From Synchiropus splendidus (Eukaryota; Chordata; Actinopteri; Syngnathiformes; Callionymidae): a stretch of DNA of 64,000 nt. A program made the translations under genes and the position numbers. A model generated the notes under the pieces. That model was given only the letters and a program-made list of their open reading frames with translations, was not told the origin of the DNA and made no database searches. The stretch spans positions 20,346,001-20,410,000 of the forward strand of contig NC_071347.1 in the NCBI RefSeq assembly GCF_027744825.2. The letters run 5' to 3'. The number at the start of each line of letters is the position of its first letter. Positions within the stretch are counted from its first letter, which is position 1. Positions 44,701 through 57,269 of the stretch are shown one piece after another.

Positions 44701-47700
44701 CGACTTATTCACCAGGAAATGATTCCTGTTGGGAGCGAGCCCATTATATAATCACTCGTGTCTCCGGTGTTTCTGTCAGTGTTGGAGGAGTCTGGCACCT
44801 TCCTGACTGCAAACCGCGACCCTAGCAAACGCGCTCTGAGTTAGAAACTCTGAGTTAGCTTGCTAGCATGGCCGCGTTGATCTGCTCATTACGTCCGCTC
44901 AACAAAAATCAAAATGTCAGCGTGATATCGGGTTACATTTGTCCCACAGTAGGGTTATTTGTGAAGCTGCTGAGTCGGCACATCCCAAATTTCAGTGAAT
45001 CCTTCAGAATTCGGTCTTGCTAACGTGGCTAGCGTTACCAGAATGAGTCGTTCTCATCGATCTGTCGTCCTGAAGGAGCGTTTCCCACCAGCCAAACTGG
45101 ACACTGATGAATCGGGTCCCGCGGAGCTGGAAAGAGACCGTTATTTACCTCGAGCACAAGCGGCCGCTCCGGACTATAAATAACCCTCTCGCTGGTGCAG
45201 TCCCGCACCGAGGGGGTGTCACTTTCCACCCGTGATTTATTGTTCATGCAGCAGCTTTGGGGACAGTTGTAGCCCGAGCTGTGACTCTGGGCGCCCCAAA
45301 CCTGGAGTGATGGATGAGTGTGTGCCGAGGGGCCGCGCCCCTCTCCGAGGACCGGTCCTTGCTCACGCAGTCTCTGAAGGAGAAAACCAAGTACAGCTGC
45401 TGAGAGTTCGGCGGTGTTAATCTCCGAGGTCAGGGGTGAAGAGCGCCAACAGAGATGGAGCTATTTATAAACTACAGCAGATCAATGTGGAGCCGCGGAA
45501 TCAGCACTTACGGTTAAAAAGGTTGTGCGAGACGTGACCTGGCGACGGCATTAATCTGGTCCTGACTGTGGCGTGTAGCAGGCGGGTGTGAACGCTGATG
45601 CGTTGTGACGCCTCTGGCGCTCCTGCGTCTCATGTGTTCAGTGCACCAGGACAAGTCAAACACAGCCTGCAACAGGTGATCAACACTGTGGTGAGGCAAC
45701 GCTCCGATGGTTTTTAGATGGATACTGTTCGGCAACTGTTTAGCAGCAACTTACCCCCAAAGGTTTGCTGTGCGTCGCAGCCAGGGCCATCTTCAGTGAA
45801 GCCACCACGCACCACCCCGCTGCTCCTTTCCATGTTATGAAGTCTGTCTTCAAGTTTCTCAATTGCGGCGCTGCTTCAGTACCTTGTATTTGCGTCGTTG
45901 AACTCCATGTTATGTCACTCAAGAGCAGAAGTATCTCTTCCAGATTTTTGTGAAGTTAGCGTTAGCTTGACCATCTTATACTGCGGAGTCAATCTCTTAC
46001 TTATTTGCTCAAGGCATTTTTGTTTTGTTTTTCATTCCACGTCCTCATTCATATTTATCTTAAGAGCTCAGTTGTTGGTCCACTTCCTTGAAGTTGGCGG
46101 TTTCAGTGGTTAAATGAGCAGTATTTCCAAGTACATCCGGTTGCGAATGTGATGTAATGACGTCACCGGAAACCTGACTGTTCGATTGTAAACAGTGCGC
46201 CCTTGTTTATTCATTTAACTTTGTAGTAATGAGCTGTTGCGGACCTCGTAGTTACTATAACGACTAAAGTAAAGCTAAAGTTCCACAGTAGTGACAGTCA
46301 AAGGTCTTCGCTGGTTCGTTCCAAGCTGCTCGTCATGAATTATCGATCACCTGTTCAGGCGACATTGTGCTGACATTCTTACTTTGGCCACTAGATGGAG
46401 ACATCCACACTGGTTTGTCACAACGGCGAAGGAAATGAAAAAAAATGTCGGACTGAAAATGTCATTAGTTAAATTACAAAAATAACTTATGAGGTAGAAC
46501 GTGTGGTGAAAAGCTTAATTTAAAACGTGGCTTGACTTCCGCCCCACTGTGGAACTCGCAAACGCCGAATAACAGAAGAATATTTGTGGTTAAAAATAAT
46601 GATCACAAGTGACAGTTGTCTCGCTGTGGCACGTGATGGGATCAAATTCGGGATCAGACAAGAACGAAGGCACATGGACTTGACCTTTTCTGACCTTTCC
46701 ATCCTGGCTGTCTCCAGCTCAGTCACGTGTCCCTGACCAGGTGATTCAGGTTGGTGAGTTGATGGACGACCTCTTCCATCACACTCGCGTTCTGAAATCG
46801 ACTGATTCTCTGTGACACCAGAGAGTGGAATATTCTCCGTGTGGATGGATGTTTCCCGCGCGCTTCTCCATCTCCATCCCGGCAGCTAAAGGTCGCGGCA
46901 CTGACTCTTATCGACGTGCTTTTCCTGGTCCGTTCCCGGCGGCCTGTTCCTCGAGTGACGCTGTTGTCCCCCGCAGGTCGATATCTGCGCCTGAAGATGT
47001 TCCGGGAGGACCACGGCTCGTGGATGACCATGTTCTTCAGCACCATCCTCTTCCTCTTCATCTTCTCGCACATCTACAATCTCTTCCTGCTGATGGCCGG
47101 GAACATGGAGTAAGTTCGTCCCTGCCTATTAGAAACCAATTCACACCACCTCCGCATCTGTCCCGAGTACTTTTTAACTGCTTCGGATGAATGGTGTAGT
47201 ACCCATCTGCAGACGGCAGATGGCGGTGTTGCACTGGCGCCTGCTGCTCCTCCGTCCTCTATCGGCCGCTGGCTGCAGCTCCGTGCGGTCGCGGTGCCAG
47301 CAACCATTAATGTTCTCCTCTCAGTCCAAGCCAAGCTCCGCCAGTCAGATGATGACCCCAGACCTCCAACCACTTCTGCCCCCCGCTGGCGGGACCGTCT
47401 TTTGTGGCAGCAAGCGTTCAGTGCGTGGGAACTCGCGAGGCCTTTCTCTGCCTGAGAAAGACGCAGGACTCGGCGCCAAGGTTTGGATCAGGATGGTCCT
47501 CGGTGACGTGCCCATATGTGAAGGAGACGAGGTCTTTAGAGTGGAACGTGTCCCAGCTGTCACAGAAAGGCCCGAGCTTCTGGGTCAGTCATCAGCGTGG
47601 TACCTGGCACGTGTCACGGCGGAGGATTGGACCCGTCCTCGGGGAGCTGTTATCCACATCTGGGCCATTTGCATTTTAATGCAACTGTCAGATGAGGGAG

Positions 47701-50700
47701 GCAGTGTTTGTGCGGGAGCAGGGGAGTGTGACCGTCCGGGGAGTTGGGATTGTGTCCTGTTGCGCCGTCAGTGGCCACAATCACTTCCTAATTAGACAGA
47801 GTTATTTAATTAAGCGCAGCCAAAGCTCTGTGCGCTCATTAATCTCGGCTAATTCCCAGGAAGGAGGAGGAGGAGGGCGGGCGACCGTGGCGGGAAACCC
47901 TTTCCTCTGCAGTTCGGACAATTGAGAACATAACAGACCGGCTCTTTCATAGGTGAGGCCGACTGTAGCGCTGCCTTCTGGCTCAGCTCGCTCACCGTCA
48001 CCGCCTTCCCTCACTCAACCTGAGGTGCCCGAGCACCATTTGAACGTAGGACCTCTCGCCACCGAGGGGCTCAGGTGACGCGGTGGCACGGGGTCGTGTT
48101 GAAGTGGGAGATTCTCGACTGGATGATGTCACTCAGGCGTGTGAATTCACCAGTTGCCGGAATTACATCAGCTTAGTGCCGACTAACAAGGAGAACCCAG
48201 GAATCCATTGCCGCAGATCCTGGCAGACAAATCCCTAATCCTCACACAACGCTGGTGAATCCCACCAGTCACATGACCCGCCTCCTTCATGTGATTGACA
48301 CCCGAATGCTCCCCCTTCTCCTCCCACCATCGACCGTCCCCCCACACCTCAGAGGTAGCATCCATTCCAGGACAGAGCAGAGAGGAGTGAATGGACTTGC
48401 TGAAGAGTCCAACCTGCAGATTCGGATCGCTGCCAGATGACTGAGCCTTGGCAGACCAACAGAACAAAAACACACACCTGACAAGGTTTTGTCAAGAATT
48501 GTCCCTACAAGTATAGCTACACAAGTTCACTCACACACACTCACAATATCATTTTTTTCTTATGAGTTACCAGACCATGTCAATATCCCTGTTGTGAACT
48601 CTGGATTCCTCCCAAAATGTTAAACTCTGACTGTTGGATTCAGTTTGTGAGTGTTGGTGTGCTACCTCTCCTTTCAACCAGAGGACAGCTGGAGTTTAAT
48701 CCCGCTACAGCCCCGGTTAGCTGGGATCACCTGCTAAAGACAACGACGATCATCTTCTAGTGGTGCGTTGCTATGGCGACTCTTTATTCAGGAATGTTTG
48801 TGAGCTGTTTTTTCTTCACGCCAAGGTCTGCTCAGAACAAACGACTGCCAAATAAGAGAAAAACAGTGACGTGAACGACAGCAGGTGGCGCTCTGAAATC
48901 TGGAATATGAATTTACTGGAGCAGAACTGCGTGAGATGGATGAGAGATCAGTTTTATTTCATGAAGCAGACTGGTCGAGATATTGTCTGGTGGTCAGTGC
49001 CGGCGCTTCTGAGCCGGGGATTGACCAGCGGCTGAAGGGCTCAATCCGCCGCCAGCTTTAATGCAACAGAGAGCGACCGAGGGATTTGGGGTTTAAGTGC
49101 GGTGGCAGAGTGAGAGGGTTGATACGGGCGGATTTATGAAGTGACTCACCTCAAGTAGCTCGCTGATGGTGATCTGGGAGAGACCTCCACCTCTGCCCGC
49201 CCCCCCCCACTCCTGAGGTCAGCTGATCAGCAACCTGAAGCGTTGGAGACAAAGTTAGGAGAAGCAGCCCCAAAAACTCAGAATAGGAGGTACGCAGAGT
49301 AAAAGATACTTGAAAGTTAGTGAGACCCGGAGCAGAGGAGTCTGACGGGAAAATGGGATTGGCGATGTTTTCCGGAAAAGCCATTAAAATGAAGCATCTA
49401 ACATGATTTGTACTTATTTCTGGCAGAGGTCCTGTGGCTGTGCGCCTGCCCCCCTCTTCACTGAAACGCTGTCTTTACTCTAAAATGTCAGAGCGCAGCG
49501 TCGCCCAGCCTTCTGACTTCTCCGGGCGTGAAATTGTAATTCATTTCACGCAGTGACCACGACGGACGCGTCCTTGAACATTGCTCTGTGTTGAACCTGA
49601 TAACGTTCCACGGAGGGCCGGAGCCGCTGCTGGCATCATCCACGTCACCCCACTGGCCGTGCCATTCAACTGCAGCAGCCATTTTGGGAGGATTACTCAC
49701 GGTGCTACTGTCCTGATGCTGCCCCACTCTGGTCTGGCTCTGTCGGGTCAGCGCCGCTCCCAGGACCATTAAAGTTTTAGTGGACATGAATAAGTCAAAG
49801 AGTTCGGCTGTTCGTCAGGTGGCGCTCCAAACCGGAGGGCGAGTTGGTTAAGTCCACCCGTGGCCCCTTGAGCTGGGCTCGACTTGGGCAAACTTCACTT
49901 CATTTCATTCTGTCCTTAGTGTTTCAGAATGCTCTGGTTTTGACGTTGCAACTCTCACGCTAGAAGCTAATGGCGCTAATTCTGACGCGACCAAGCTCGA
50001 CGTTTTTTCACTGCCCGCAGATTTTGACAATCTTTTCTCCCGTGGCTCCAGTATCGCACAGTAGTGGGGTGTTGATGATCGTTCATGTCGGTCACTGAAA
50101 AGATTACGGTGCATTTGCCGAGAGTCGTACTGACACCAGCTGTTGCTCCTCTGCTAACTATTTCCAGGGTTAGTTGTTGACTCTACTGAATGCTCTCATG
50201 TCGCCCAAAACGATTTTGGAATTGCGCCCTCTTTGGATGTTTGAGGCCTCTGTTGACGCATGTTTTTGACGTTTAAAAACAGAAAACAACAATTGCTATC
50301 CTTGAATTTTCATGATGTAAATTAGAAATACGGTATTCTCCTGTAGCTATGTTTTTGCTGCGCTACGTCACAAGGCTGTATGTTTACTAACAAAAATCAA
50401 ATCACAAGAATAATTTCTCATAAATAGAACAAATAATTGCAACTTTGTGTGTCTATTTTTGAAATAAACTGAATCAGGATTCTGGGATGGGATTTTTGTT
50501 CCGCTATATGACTCTCGATCAGAGAGCTACACAAGGTTTGTGTAAGTAGTTCCAGTCAGGAAGATAAACATTCTTGACGCCTGACATTGTGAGTCAGGTT
50601 TTAAAGGCTCTCTGGGGCCTCTAGTGGTGAGCTGTGAACTGCAGTTGTAGAGGTGAAGAGCGAGGGGGGAGGAGGCGCAGAGAAACTCTGACCTCCTTCT

Positions 50701-53700
50701 GTTCTCTGCAGAAACATTTGGCCTCTGAAGAACAAAGATTAATTGAGCGGTGGGCTTCAAACAGTGGAGTTTCACTGTCTGTGGTGTGACCTGTGGGGGC
50801 GCTCACGCAGGGGGAGGTGGCTCCCACCTGCTCCCCCGCTTTAGAGATGCTGCCTCACAGATCAAACTCTTCCCCCTCTCCTCCCTACCTGCCTCCTGTC
50901 CCTGCAGACACCCCTCGTACACGCACCCTCCTCTCTCTGGGCTCATATTGGAAACCGCTGACCCACTTTTATCTGGTATCTATTAGAAAATAGAGCAGGT
51001 GTGTGCGTTCATGCTTCCATCTAGTGGAGGTGTGTGTGCATTTCTAGTGTATTGCAGTGTATAATCACACTCATTCGCCGGTATATAGACTCACACACAT
51101 GCATTATTAAACACACTCGTGTGAACACACACACACATTAAAAGCACACGTTCTGTTTTGTGACTGGCTCCAGGAGTTGCCAGCTTGACTCCCACTCAGG
51201 TCTCCCCCCTCCCCCCCACAGGCCGTACCTGGTGACGGAGTACATGGGGATCAGGAACGAGAGCTTCATGAAGATCGCTGCTGTCGGAACCTGGATGGGA
51301 GACTTCGTCACCGCCTGGATGGTCAGACGCTTTTTCATTCACTTGTTTATTGGGTCAGGAGTGCGAGATGCAGGGGACACCCTGGACAGGACTTCTGGTC
51401 ATCTCAGGGCACAGACATCAGACAAGCAAATGTGAACACATTAGTATTCTGCTGAGTAAAGAAGAGGTTTGTGTGAAAACCAGCTGACTCTCATCCAAAC
51501 TGGTCTTAGACATGTAGAGATTCCGGTCAGGTGTCCTCCTCTGACCTCTCCTGACCTTCACGGGATTAGAGGTCACAGATGCCACAGTTGCTTGGGTGGT
51601 TCAGCACAGACTGGACTGCAGCTTTCATCTTCTTAATTTTAGAGACGCGTGACCTTAGACCTGCAGCTGTTGCCATGGCAGCAACACATCCTGTCAGTGG
51701 TTCCTCTGCCGTCTCAATTGAAGTTTTCCATTGATGAAATTATGCCTTTGAGAGTTCAGTCTTATTCCATCTAATTTTCCCAGATGTTAAAAACAAAGAG
51801 TGCTTTTGCGCAGAAACCTCAGCAGAACCAAAGCGCAGAATTTGATCTCTCTAGCCCCAGTGTTTCCTCCCAGTGAAAAAGACGGTTGCGTGTCCTTCAG
51901 GTGACTGACATGATGCTGCAGGACCAGAACTACCCGGACTGGGGCCAAGCCGCCCGAAGGTTCTGGAAACAAGGAAACAACAGGATCGTCCTGTTCTGGT
52001 GCGTGACTCCCGTGTGTGTGTGTGTGTGTGTGTGTGTGTTAGTAAGAGTCTTCATGTGCGATGAGACTAATGTGTCAGTCTTCATGTGCGATGACACGAG
52101 TGTCTTCGTGTGTGCAAGTGCTCCCCGAGGTCTGGAGGAGTCGATAGCCGTGTTAATCTTCTCGCTCCGCGTCGGCACCTTTGATTAGAGCAGCAGATCG
52201 ATGGACAGCACAAGGTCACAACTGCTGCAGATTGAAGTACAACAAACACTTCCGGTGGAGCGTGTCGTCCTCGGTGTCGGCGTGCGGAGGGCTCACAACG
52301 ACGCCGGCGCCGTCCCAGCAGTGATGCAGAGCTGTCAATCAAGCTGCACACCTGGACGCCACTGCAGCTGCTGGAGAGAAGAGAGGATGAGAGAGGAGAC
52401 TGCTTCCACCTCGAGGACCCATGACTACTGTTACAGCAGCTCAACATGGCTTACATTATCAAGTACTACGACAAATAGTGTATCTCCTGCATACATTTGT
52501 AGTTTTACTAGAGCTTACTAAACCCATGTAAGCCGTAATACTACCACTACTTCTGCAAACACAAAACTAACCATTTGTACTACAACTATTATAATAATAC
52601 TCCAAATGTGTAATGACAATAAATACCACATATACCACAAATACCACAACAAATACAACCAAACCTATATAAGCCATAATCAATACTACAACAGATACTA
52701 CTAATCCACCATGAGTGATTTCTTGTTCAAGTAGTACAACTCAATGTACATTTAATGTTACATGACTGCGAATACTATGATTAGAAGATTAAAACAATTT
52801 TTCTGCTGCTGTGACTATCACCACTATTTAGTAGTAATACACATATTGTGCAAAAAATTCTACCACCAAAACAGCGAGAACTATGAGTAGAAAAACACAG
52901 CAATGTCTTTGAGTACAACTTCATCCGTCGGTGTTGACATGGTACTATCAGTTGTATAAATTGCAATACAGCTACTGAAACGACAGTAATCGCTAGAAAC
53001 TGCTAGAATCGTTTCTAGTACTCCCTGCAACTAGTAGTACTACAAACACTATCTGCTTTACCATGAAGATGTTTAGCAGTGCAGCTACAAAACCACACCT
53101 AAAGATACTACTACATGGTGCGGCAACAGTAGAACTGTTCAGAGACCAGGCCTTAACTGTCTCACGTCATGTGACCGATGTGTCAAATATGGAAATGTAT
53201 GGAAATGTTGAACGTGGAGGCGGAATTGTCTCCAGATTCCCGGAGAGAAAGGTCCTCCCGCACATTACTCTTCCCCGGAGATTCGTCTGCTGCCATTTAT
53301 CAAATCCTGTAAATCGCTGTTCCTGTGCTGCCGTGAGAGAAGGAGAGTGGCGCCAGTCCACCACTTGTTGTCGTCCTTCTGCATCACTTTTTTCTTTCCT
53401 GCTCCTGTCGCTTCATGTTTAACCCTCTCCTGTATTTCTGGTCCTATTTTCGTGCCTTCCGTTCCGCCCACCTAGCTCTGTGACGAAGGCGAGAGAGGAG
53501 GACGTGACGCCACCGCCTCACATGGGTCCAGCTCCAGCTCACCTTCACTCGTCCCTCTCCTCTCTGCAGGACGGTGTTGATCTCTCTGACCTCAGTGGTG
53601 GTTCTGGTCATCAGCACGGACTGGATCAGCTGGGACAACCTGAACCGAGGCTTCCTGCCCAGCGACGAGGTCTCCAGAGCCTTCCTGGCCTCCTTCATTC

Positions 53701-55847
53701 TGGTTTTCGACCTTCTCATTGTCATGCAGGTACGGCGCTCCCTGGTGGCCAATTAAAAGCGCGGGGCGGGGGAGCTGGGCTGTCTCTGCTCTGATGCGTG
53801 TCCTCCCCCCTCACTCTGCCGAGGGGCCTTGATTGATCTCTATATGATGACATAATCGCCGTGACAACAACGATCACGTGACCTTCCATAACCTCAAACG
53901 TGTTTGCACCCGCCAGTGTTCCACGACCGACACCCAACAGGCCCAAAACTTCCCATAATGACTTGATTCTCTCCCCCCCTCCAGTCTCCGCTCCAAGTTT
54001 ATTTTTCCTTCCTGATGAATCTGCTCTCTTCCTCCCCAGGAGAGTTCACATCAATGCGACCGTGTCGGTGGCTCATGAATATGCTAATGCGTTTGTCTGG
54101 GAAGGAATAAGCAAAAGTGAGACGGAAAAGTGAGCACTTTTGTCTGTTCTGAAGAAGAAGCTTCAGATTTAGGAGCAGCTGAAGGAGCGAATGAGTGAAG
54201 AAACCATCGGGATGCTCATGTCATATAGCGGGCTCTTCCACTGTACCTTTAACTGAGCGCTTGACGCGCCTAGAGACCAAACATGAGCTAAGAGGACGGT
54301 TTGAATGGTGGAGTGGTGTGTGTTTTTTCAGGACTGGGAGTTCCCTCACTTCATGGGCGACCTGGATATGAACCTTCCTGGGATGTCAACCACACACGTG
54401 AAGGTCAAGCTGCCGGTGTGCAAACGGATCTTTAAAGACGAGTACCACATTCACATCACAGGTACTAGCTAAAAACCATTACGGTAAAAACATCCTATCT
54501 TGCGCCGTTGACAGTCAAGGATCACCTATAGCTGCTGTTTTGGTGGCAAGAAAACCACTGTGTTTAGTCGATGGTCTTAATGTTATGGCTGAATATGTTA
54601 CTATTTTTAAAAATCGCCAAAGGTGACATCACTCATACTCACCGCTAGCGCGTGTGGCTAATCACCCGAGCTCTTTGCGCCGCGACTCGTCCTTCATCGT
54701 TGCTCTCCACGTTCTCAGAAGAGAATGAATTTTCCATTTCACGTCACATTTGGTTCCGCCGTATGCTCTCAGTCTCGCTCGGCCAACGGAACCAATGTCC
54801 CGGCGCTAAATGTGGACCCGATTGGCGGAAAGTCGTTTGCCAGAATGTAGAGCCATTAAGCCTTATGGAAATGGCGGGCGGACGTGATTGGTTTAAGTAA
54901 AAACTGATTAGAAACCCGGCGGCGAGTGGACGGGAGTGTCACGTATCCCTGACCAGACTCCTGCAGGGTGTTAGTGGAGTGGAGACAGATGAAGTGACGC
55001 TCACGCAAGGATTAATGTGACGGCTGAACGGTCGACTCGGAATCGTTCCTGCAGTAGACAGGACCAATCACATACCTTCATTTGAATAGATGAGACACGA
55101 GGCGTTTCCTTGTTAAATACACGGGTGTCGTAGTACTGAGGTGGTACAGGACACAAGCAGTGAGGTGAAATGAACTGTGTCTGACATGTGGTTGCAGGTA
55201 AGTGGTTCAACTACGGCATCATCTTCCTGGTGCTGATCCTGGACCTGAACATGTGGAAGAACCAGATCTTCTACAAACCCTACGAGTACGGCCAGTACGT
55301 AGGCCCGGGCGAGAAGATCTACACGGTGGAGGAGCCGGACACGCTCAAGAACTTCAACCACAGCACGCTGACCTACGAGTGGCGCTCCACCACCGTGGAC
55401 CCCGGCACCAACCGGACCTACGTGGCGCTGGACATGTTCCTCCACAGCCGCTATGTGGGCGCCAGCCTCGACGTCAAGTGTCTGGCTTTTGTCCCCAGCC
55501 TGGCTGCGTTTGTCCTCTTCGGGTTCTTCATCTGGCTGTTCGGCAGATTCCAAGACAGCGAGACGTTCACAGAAAACCCGGACAAAAGCTACGAGCGGAT
55601 CAAGAGGAAGTCTCCATCCGAGTACAGCAAGGAGATGGGGGTGACACCGGAGGAGATGCAAGCGACGATGCTGGAGACTCTGAGGCGGTCGGGAACTCCC
55701 ATGCTGCTCTCCGTGGACGGACCCACGCCGTCCACTCAGTCCACCATCTCCACGGCAACACAGGAGACGCATCCAAGTATTGTGATTGACCACTCCGCGC
55801 AGGAGGCACCGGCGGTCTCCTTCGACGTCAAAAAACTGTCCCCTTAG
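41426..55847 (+). CDS. TMEM117: TMEM117, transmembrane protein 117 (complete, 7 coding exons, 516 aa)
   Basis: Multi-pass membrane protein conserved in vertebrates. Reported links are to ER-stress-induced mitochondrial dysfunction, but the molecular activity is not established. Exons: 41426-41705, 46977-47109, 51222-51321, 51901-51998, 53570-53729, 54332-54461, 55198-55847; all phases join, and the length is close to human (514). FRYYFQHPWSR opens the protein. Hydrophobic segments lie at about 18-33, 68-88, 110-131, 157-171, 205-222, 241-257, 306-320 and 395-416. Highly conserved blocks include FREDHGSWMTMFFSTILF, MGIRNESFMK, GFLPSDEVSRAFLASFIL and KWFNYGIIFLVLILDLNMWK. Possible N-glycosylation sites are N354 (NHS) and N372 (NRT), between the last two hydrophobic segments. 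The tail after 417 is hydrophilic and poorly conserved, rich in Ser/Thr. The start codon is the only one upstream of FRYYFQHP in frame. Confidence 0.97.
41706..46976 (+). other. TMEM117 coding intron 1 (5.3 kb)
   Basis: No nested gene was recognised. Contains the foldback element at 42182-42309. At about 42.87 kb sequence resembles the CTGTGTCCCA ends of teleost hAT-type repeats. GC-rich patches near 44.5 and 45.2 kb have no supported exon. Confidence 0.6.
42182..42309. mobile_element. Foldback / palindromic non-autonomous element
   Basis: The left arm (42182-42219) includes GGCTTTTGGCTAGGAAAACA and TGGAAAAATGG; the right arm (42252-42309) includes its complement. About 20 bp is present only in the right arm (around GCAGACGCCCAGACGCCC). 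The loop is about 32 bp. No open frame. Confidence 0.75.
46977..47109 (+). CDS. TMEM117: TMEM117 coding exon 2 (residues 94-138)
   Basis: Acceptor CCCGCAG|GTCGAT, donor TGGA|GTAAGT. Encodes YLRLKMFREDHGSWMT and the third membrane segment. Confidence 0.96.
47110..51221 (+). other. TMEM117 coding intron 2 (4.1 kb)
   Basis: Contains a 202-codon open frame (47187-47795) with no family match, a short piece of the MITE-like family near 48473-48530 and a CA-rich stretch at about 51.05-51.14 kb. No nested gene is supported. Confidence 0.6.
48473..48530. repeat. Fragment of the TTGTGGGGACC-type MITE family
   Basis: TCAAGAATTGTCCCTACAAG resembles the right end of the copies at 13018-13207 and 26430-26634. 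Confidence 0.4.
51222..51321 (+). CDS. TMEM117: TMEM117 coding exon 3 (residues 138-171)
   Basis: Acceptor after a C-tract, CCCACAG|GCCGT; donor GATG|GTCAGA. Encodes YMGIRNESFMK and AVGTWMGDFVTAWM. Confidence 0.95.
51901..51998 (+). CDS. TMEM117: TMEM117 coding exon 4 (residues 172-204)
   Basis: Acceptor TCCTTCAG|GTGACT, donor TCTG|GTGCGT. Encodes VTDMMLQDQNYPDWG and NRIVLF. A (GT)n run begins 14 bp after the exon. Confidence 0.95.
52012..52039. repeat. (GT)n microsatellite next to a TMEM117 splice donor
   Basis: About 14 GT units starting 14 bp after the end of coding exon 4. Confidence 0.9.
52430..53110. repeat. Decayed TAC/ACA-rich simple-sequence tract
   Basis: Nearly 700 bp enriched in TACTAC, ACCAC, ACAAC and ATACTA words without a strict period, in TMEM117 intron 4. 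It looks like an old trinucleotide array broken up by substitutions. Confidence 0.5.
53570..53729 (+). CDS. TMEM117: TMEM117 coding exon 5 (residues 204-257)
   Basis: Acceptor CTCTGCAG|GACGG, donor GCAG|GTACGG. Encodes two membrane segments around NRGFLPSDEVSRAF. Confidence 0.96.
54332..54461 (+). CDS. TMEM117: TMEM117 coding exon 6 (residues 258-301)
   Basis: Acceptor TTTTTTCAG|GACTGG, donor CACAG|GTACTA. Encodes DWEFPHFMGDLDMNLPG and YHIHIT. The middle (about 275-290) is less conserved. Confidence 0.95.
55198..55847 (+). CDS. TMEM117: TMEM117 coding exon 7 (residues 301-516 and stop)
   Basis: Acceptor GTTGCAG|GTAAGT, stop TAG at 55845-55847. Encodes the last two membrane segments and the cytosolic tail with KRKSPSEYSKEMGVT. 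Confidence 0.96.
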
Positions 55848-57037
55848 TCCGACAACTTTCCGCAACTGTCCGATATATTTTTCTAAAACTCTTTCTCAGA
55901 CCTACTGAAACGGTGCTTGCTCCTGATTTACAGCATTTTCATACCCGACGATGTGCCTACATCATGGCGCATTTCCTCTCCCGGTGGCGGCAGTCAGGTG
56001 ACCCAGCGGTTTTACCGCTGTCGTACAGCTGCAGTAGTGCCTTGACGTTTCCTAAACTAACTCTCACAATGTCCGATTTCTGAGCTGCTCTGTCCGGAAA
56101 CACCCTTGTGTGACGTTCATGTCCGAAGCTAAATGACCCTGACGTTCCTCGCCATGTAGCAGTTGAGTAGCCATAACATTATGACCACTTGTCTCAGGTG
56201 GTACAACGTCTGTTTCTTTGCCGTCATGAACGCAGCAAAAGTGGTCCGAGGAAGGGGGAGGAGCTAGAACTGGTTGCAACAAGATGTGGAGGGGAGCGAG
56301 GAGGACACTGACACTGGTCTTAGTGGAAAAGTGTATCGTGTTGCACTGAACCTGTGTGTACGAACAAAAATGACCAGGATCAGCATCAGAACAGGCTAAC
56401 GTGCTGATGCTGGGTCCACCCCTGCACCCTTACGGGGACCGACTTTTCCATACAGACCAGTATTGATCTACAGTGACCACGTTTCCGCTCCCCTCACAGT
56501 CTTCCTTGGACCATTCTGTTCACGCTGAGCTTCACAACACCATAATGATTCAAATCCATTTTGAGAAAACGACTTTTGTTTTGTTTTCGTGAAAACCGTC
56601 TTGGTTTAATTTGGTTTCGGATAGAGTGAACTTCGTGAAGCTCTTGCCTGGTTGTGGCTCTACGCATCCTCATGTGGCAACCTCCTGCCGGAGACGTTAA
56701 CACAACTAACCGAACTAACTTGTAGTTGGACGACTGACTATACCACCCATTTACATATAGGATTATATATCAAGTATACTTACCTGTTATTACACTCGCA
56801 GACTTTGTGCGTAATCCCTTGTGTGTGAGTCGTGGAGCTCAGGGTTGGATTGTGTCTCACTAATCCCGCTTCGTGTAGACACACCTCTGTGTGTGCGTAC
56901 GTGTGCATGTTAGCATAGCGTCATGTCGGGTCTGACTGTTCGTCACGTCGTCGTAACTGTTCCATCATGTAACGAGAGATTTTGTTTACAGAGACTTTGT
57001 TAATGAGCTTTATAATGTTTTTTTGTTTTTCAACTCA
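55848..57037 (+). other. TMEM117: Probable TMEM117 3' UTR
   Basis: Noncoding sequence from the stop to the AATAAA at 57038. It includes repeat-like sequence at about 56170-56470 (starting CATAACATTATGACCA, a string common in fish interspersed repeats). The UTR extent is inferred only from the poly(A) signal. Confidence 0.45.
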
Positions 57038-57043
57038 AATAAA
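57038..57043 (+). terminator. TMEM117: Candidate polyadenylation signal for TMEM117
   Basis: AATAAA about 1.2 kb after the stop, followed by T-rich sequence; no earlier canonical signal was noticed. Confidence 0.45.
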
Positions 57044-57269
57044 TCTATTTATCTTCACCTTGTTGCTCTTCTTTAACTGTTTTCTGCCAGTCATGTGGCT
57101 TCATGGGCTCCTTATCGCTTCTTTTGTTGCCATTTATGACTGGCACAGCCAACAAAAAACACAGTTTTTTTGACGTTTATGACTTTCTACTTTGAGAAAA
57201 GCTCCAAAGAAAACTATAAAACCACTGTAACAGATCATGATCTGGTGTCATCATATTAATGTTTCATCA

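Noticed and set aside
55113..55865. 250-codon minus-strand ORF
   Set aside because: It is antisense to the last TMEM117 exon, whose sense frame matches the family throughout.
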